DNA of 64,000 nucleotides from an uncultured Veillonella sp. (GTDB lineage: Bacteria > Bacillota > Negativicutes > Veillonellales > Veillonellaceae): assembly GCF_934230905.1 (NCBI RefSeq), contig NZ_CAKQFJ010000004.1, positions 36,840 through 100,839 of the forward strand, read 5' to 3'. How positions within the stretch are numbered: the stretch's first letter is position 1; every line of letters starts with the position of its first letter. The translations under genes and the position numbers were made by a program. The notes under the pieces are model-generated. The model ran no database searches, was not told where the DNA came from, and worked only from the letters and a program-made list of their open reading frames with translations. Positions 63,929 through 64,000 of this stretch are shown piece by piece.

Positions 63929-64000
63929 TGTACCCCCTTTACTGGACAACCAGTAAAGGGGGTATTTTCATGAGATATAGTTATGAATTTAAAAGAAAAG
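63929..64000 (+). mobile_element. Left end of an IS3-like insertion sequence (partial)
   Basis: TGTACCCCCTTTACTGG begins here, followed after ACAA by the complement CCAGTAAAGGGGGTA, giving a 15-base stem. It leads directly into an ORF whose first residues match IS3-family OrfA. The rest lies outside the window, so the right end and target duplication cannot be seen. Confidence 0.7.
63970..64000 (+). CDS. IS3-family transposase OrfA (partial start)
   Basis: Only the first ten codons are present (MRYSYEFKRK). This start is typical of IS3/IS150-type OrfA helix-turn-helix proteins, for example MKYSYEFK. The identification rests on that and on the terminal repeat just before it. Confidence 0.6.
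   Translation, partial: MRYSYEFKRK

Noticed and set aside
1..64000. tRNA, rRNA genes and CRISPR arrays
   Set aside because: I looked for tRNA T-loop signatures, rRNA conserved blocks and regularly spaced repeats and saw none. A tRNAscan or CRISPR finder run would settle it.

Overview
The window looks like chromosome from a low-GC, anaerobic, diderm Firmicute of the Negativicutes, most likely Veillonella. This is an inference from content: a very large trimeric autotransporter adhesin that needs an outer membrane, a MurE with the meso-diaminopimelate motif DNPR, superoxide reductase, the anaerobic (cbi) cobalamin pathway and a SpoVB-type flippase. I ran no database search.

Layout. 1-4618: minus-strand division and cell-wall cluster (mraZ, rsmH, ftsL, murE, partial murF) with no ftsI between ftsL and murE. 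4974-11924: a 2316-residue trimeric adhesin that is almost all Asn-rich stalk. 12295-19369: thioredoxin, CoA-binding protein, GluQ-type synthetase, M16 protease, aspartate kinase and superoxide reductase. 19471-19706: a GC-rich nest of inverted repeats with two related hairpin units. 19707-37021: an anaerobic cobalamin region. cbiD-E-T-F-G-H-J-C is one tightly overlapped minus-strand operon; cbiL, cbiA, cobO and cbiK lie further along. A metal/heme/corrinoid ABC importer and two more CbiK paralogues sit among them. One paralogue is exported; the other has lost a catalytic His and follows a near-consensus Fur box. A block of small membrane ORFs (DUF805 type) in this region looks frameshifted.

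37093-50794: housekeeping and exported genes (YajQ, WG-repeat protein, RluA-type pseudouridine synthase with a probable leaderless start, class II aldolase, SpoVB-like flippase, PuuD-like amidotransferase plus permease, HAD phosphatase, AEC transporter). It also holds two members of an exported family with a third member at 62201.

50871-63538 is accessory DNA. It contains a type I toxin-antitoxin locus with a 25-residue TxpA/holin-like peptide and an antisense RNA, a tandem second copy without the toxin ORF, and a fragment of a third. Next come an SF0329-like gene with an in-frame stop, a HAD protein, a membrane protein, a GIY-YIG/helicase plus Eco57I-type methyltransferase pair, another membrane protein and a frameshifted DinD/BRO-type gene. 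The window ends with a small Asn/Cys-rich secreted protein and the left end of an IS3-like element.

Several genes (DUF805 pair, SF0329, DinD, ORF at 24590) are broken by a single base or codon, so raw reads should be checked before calling them pseudogenes.
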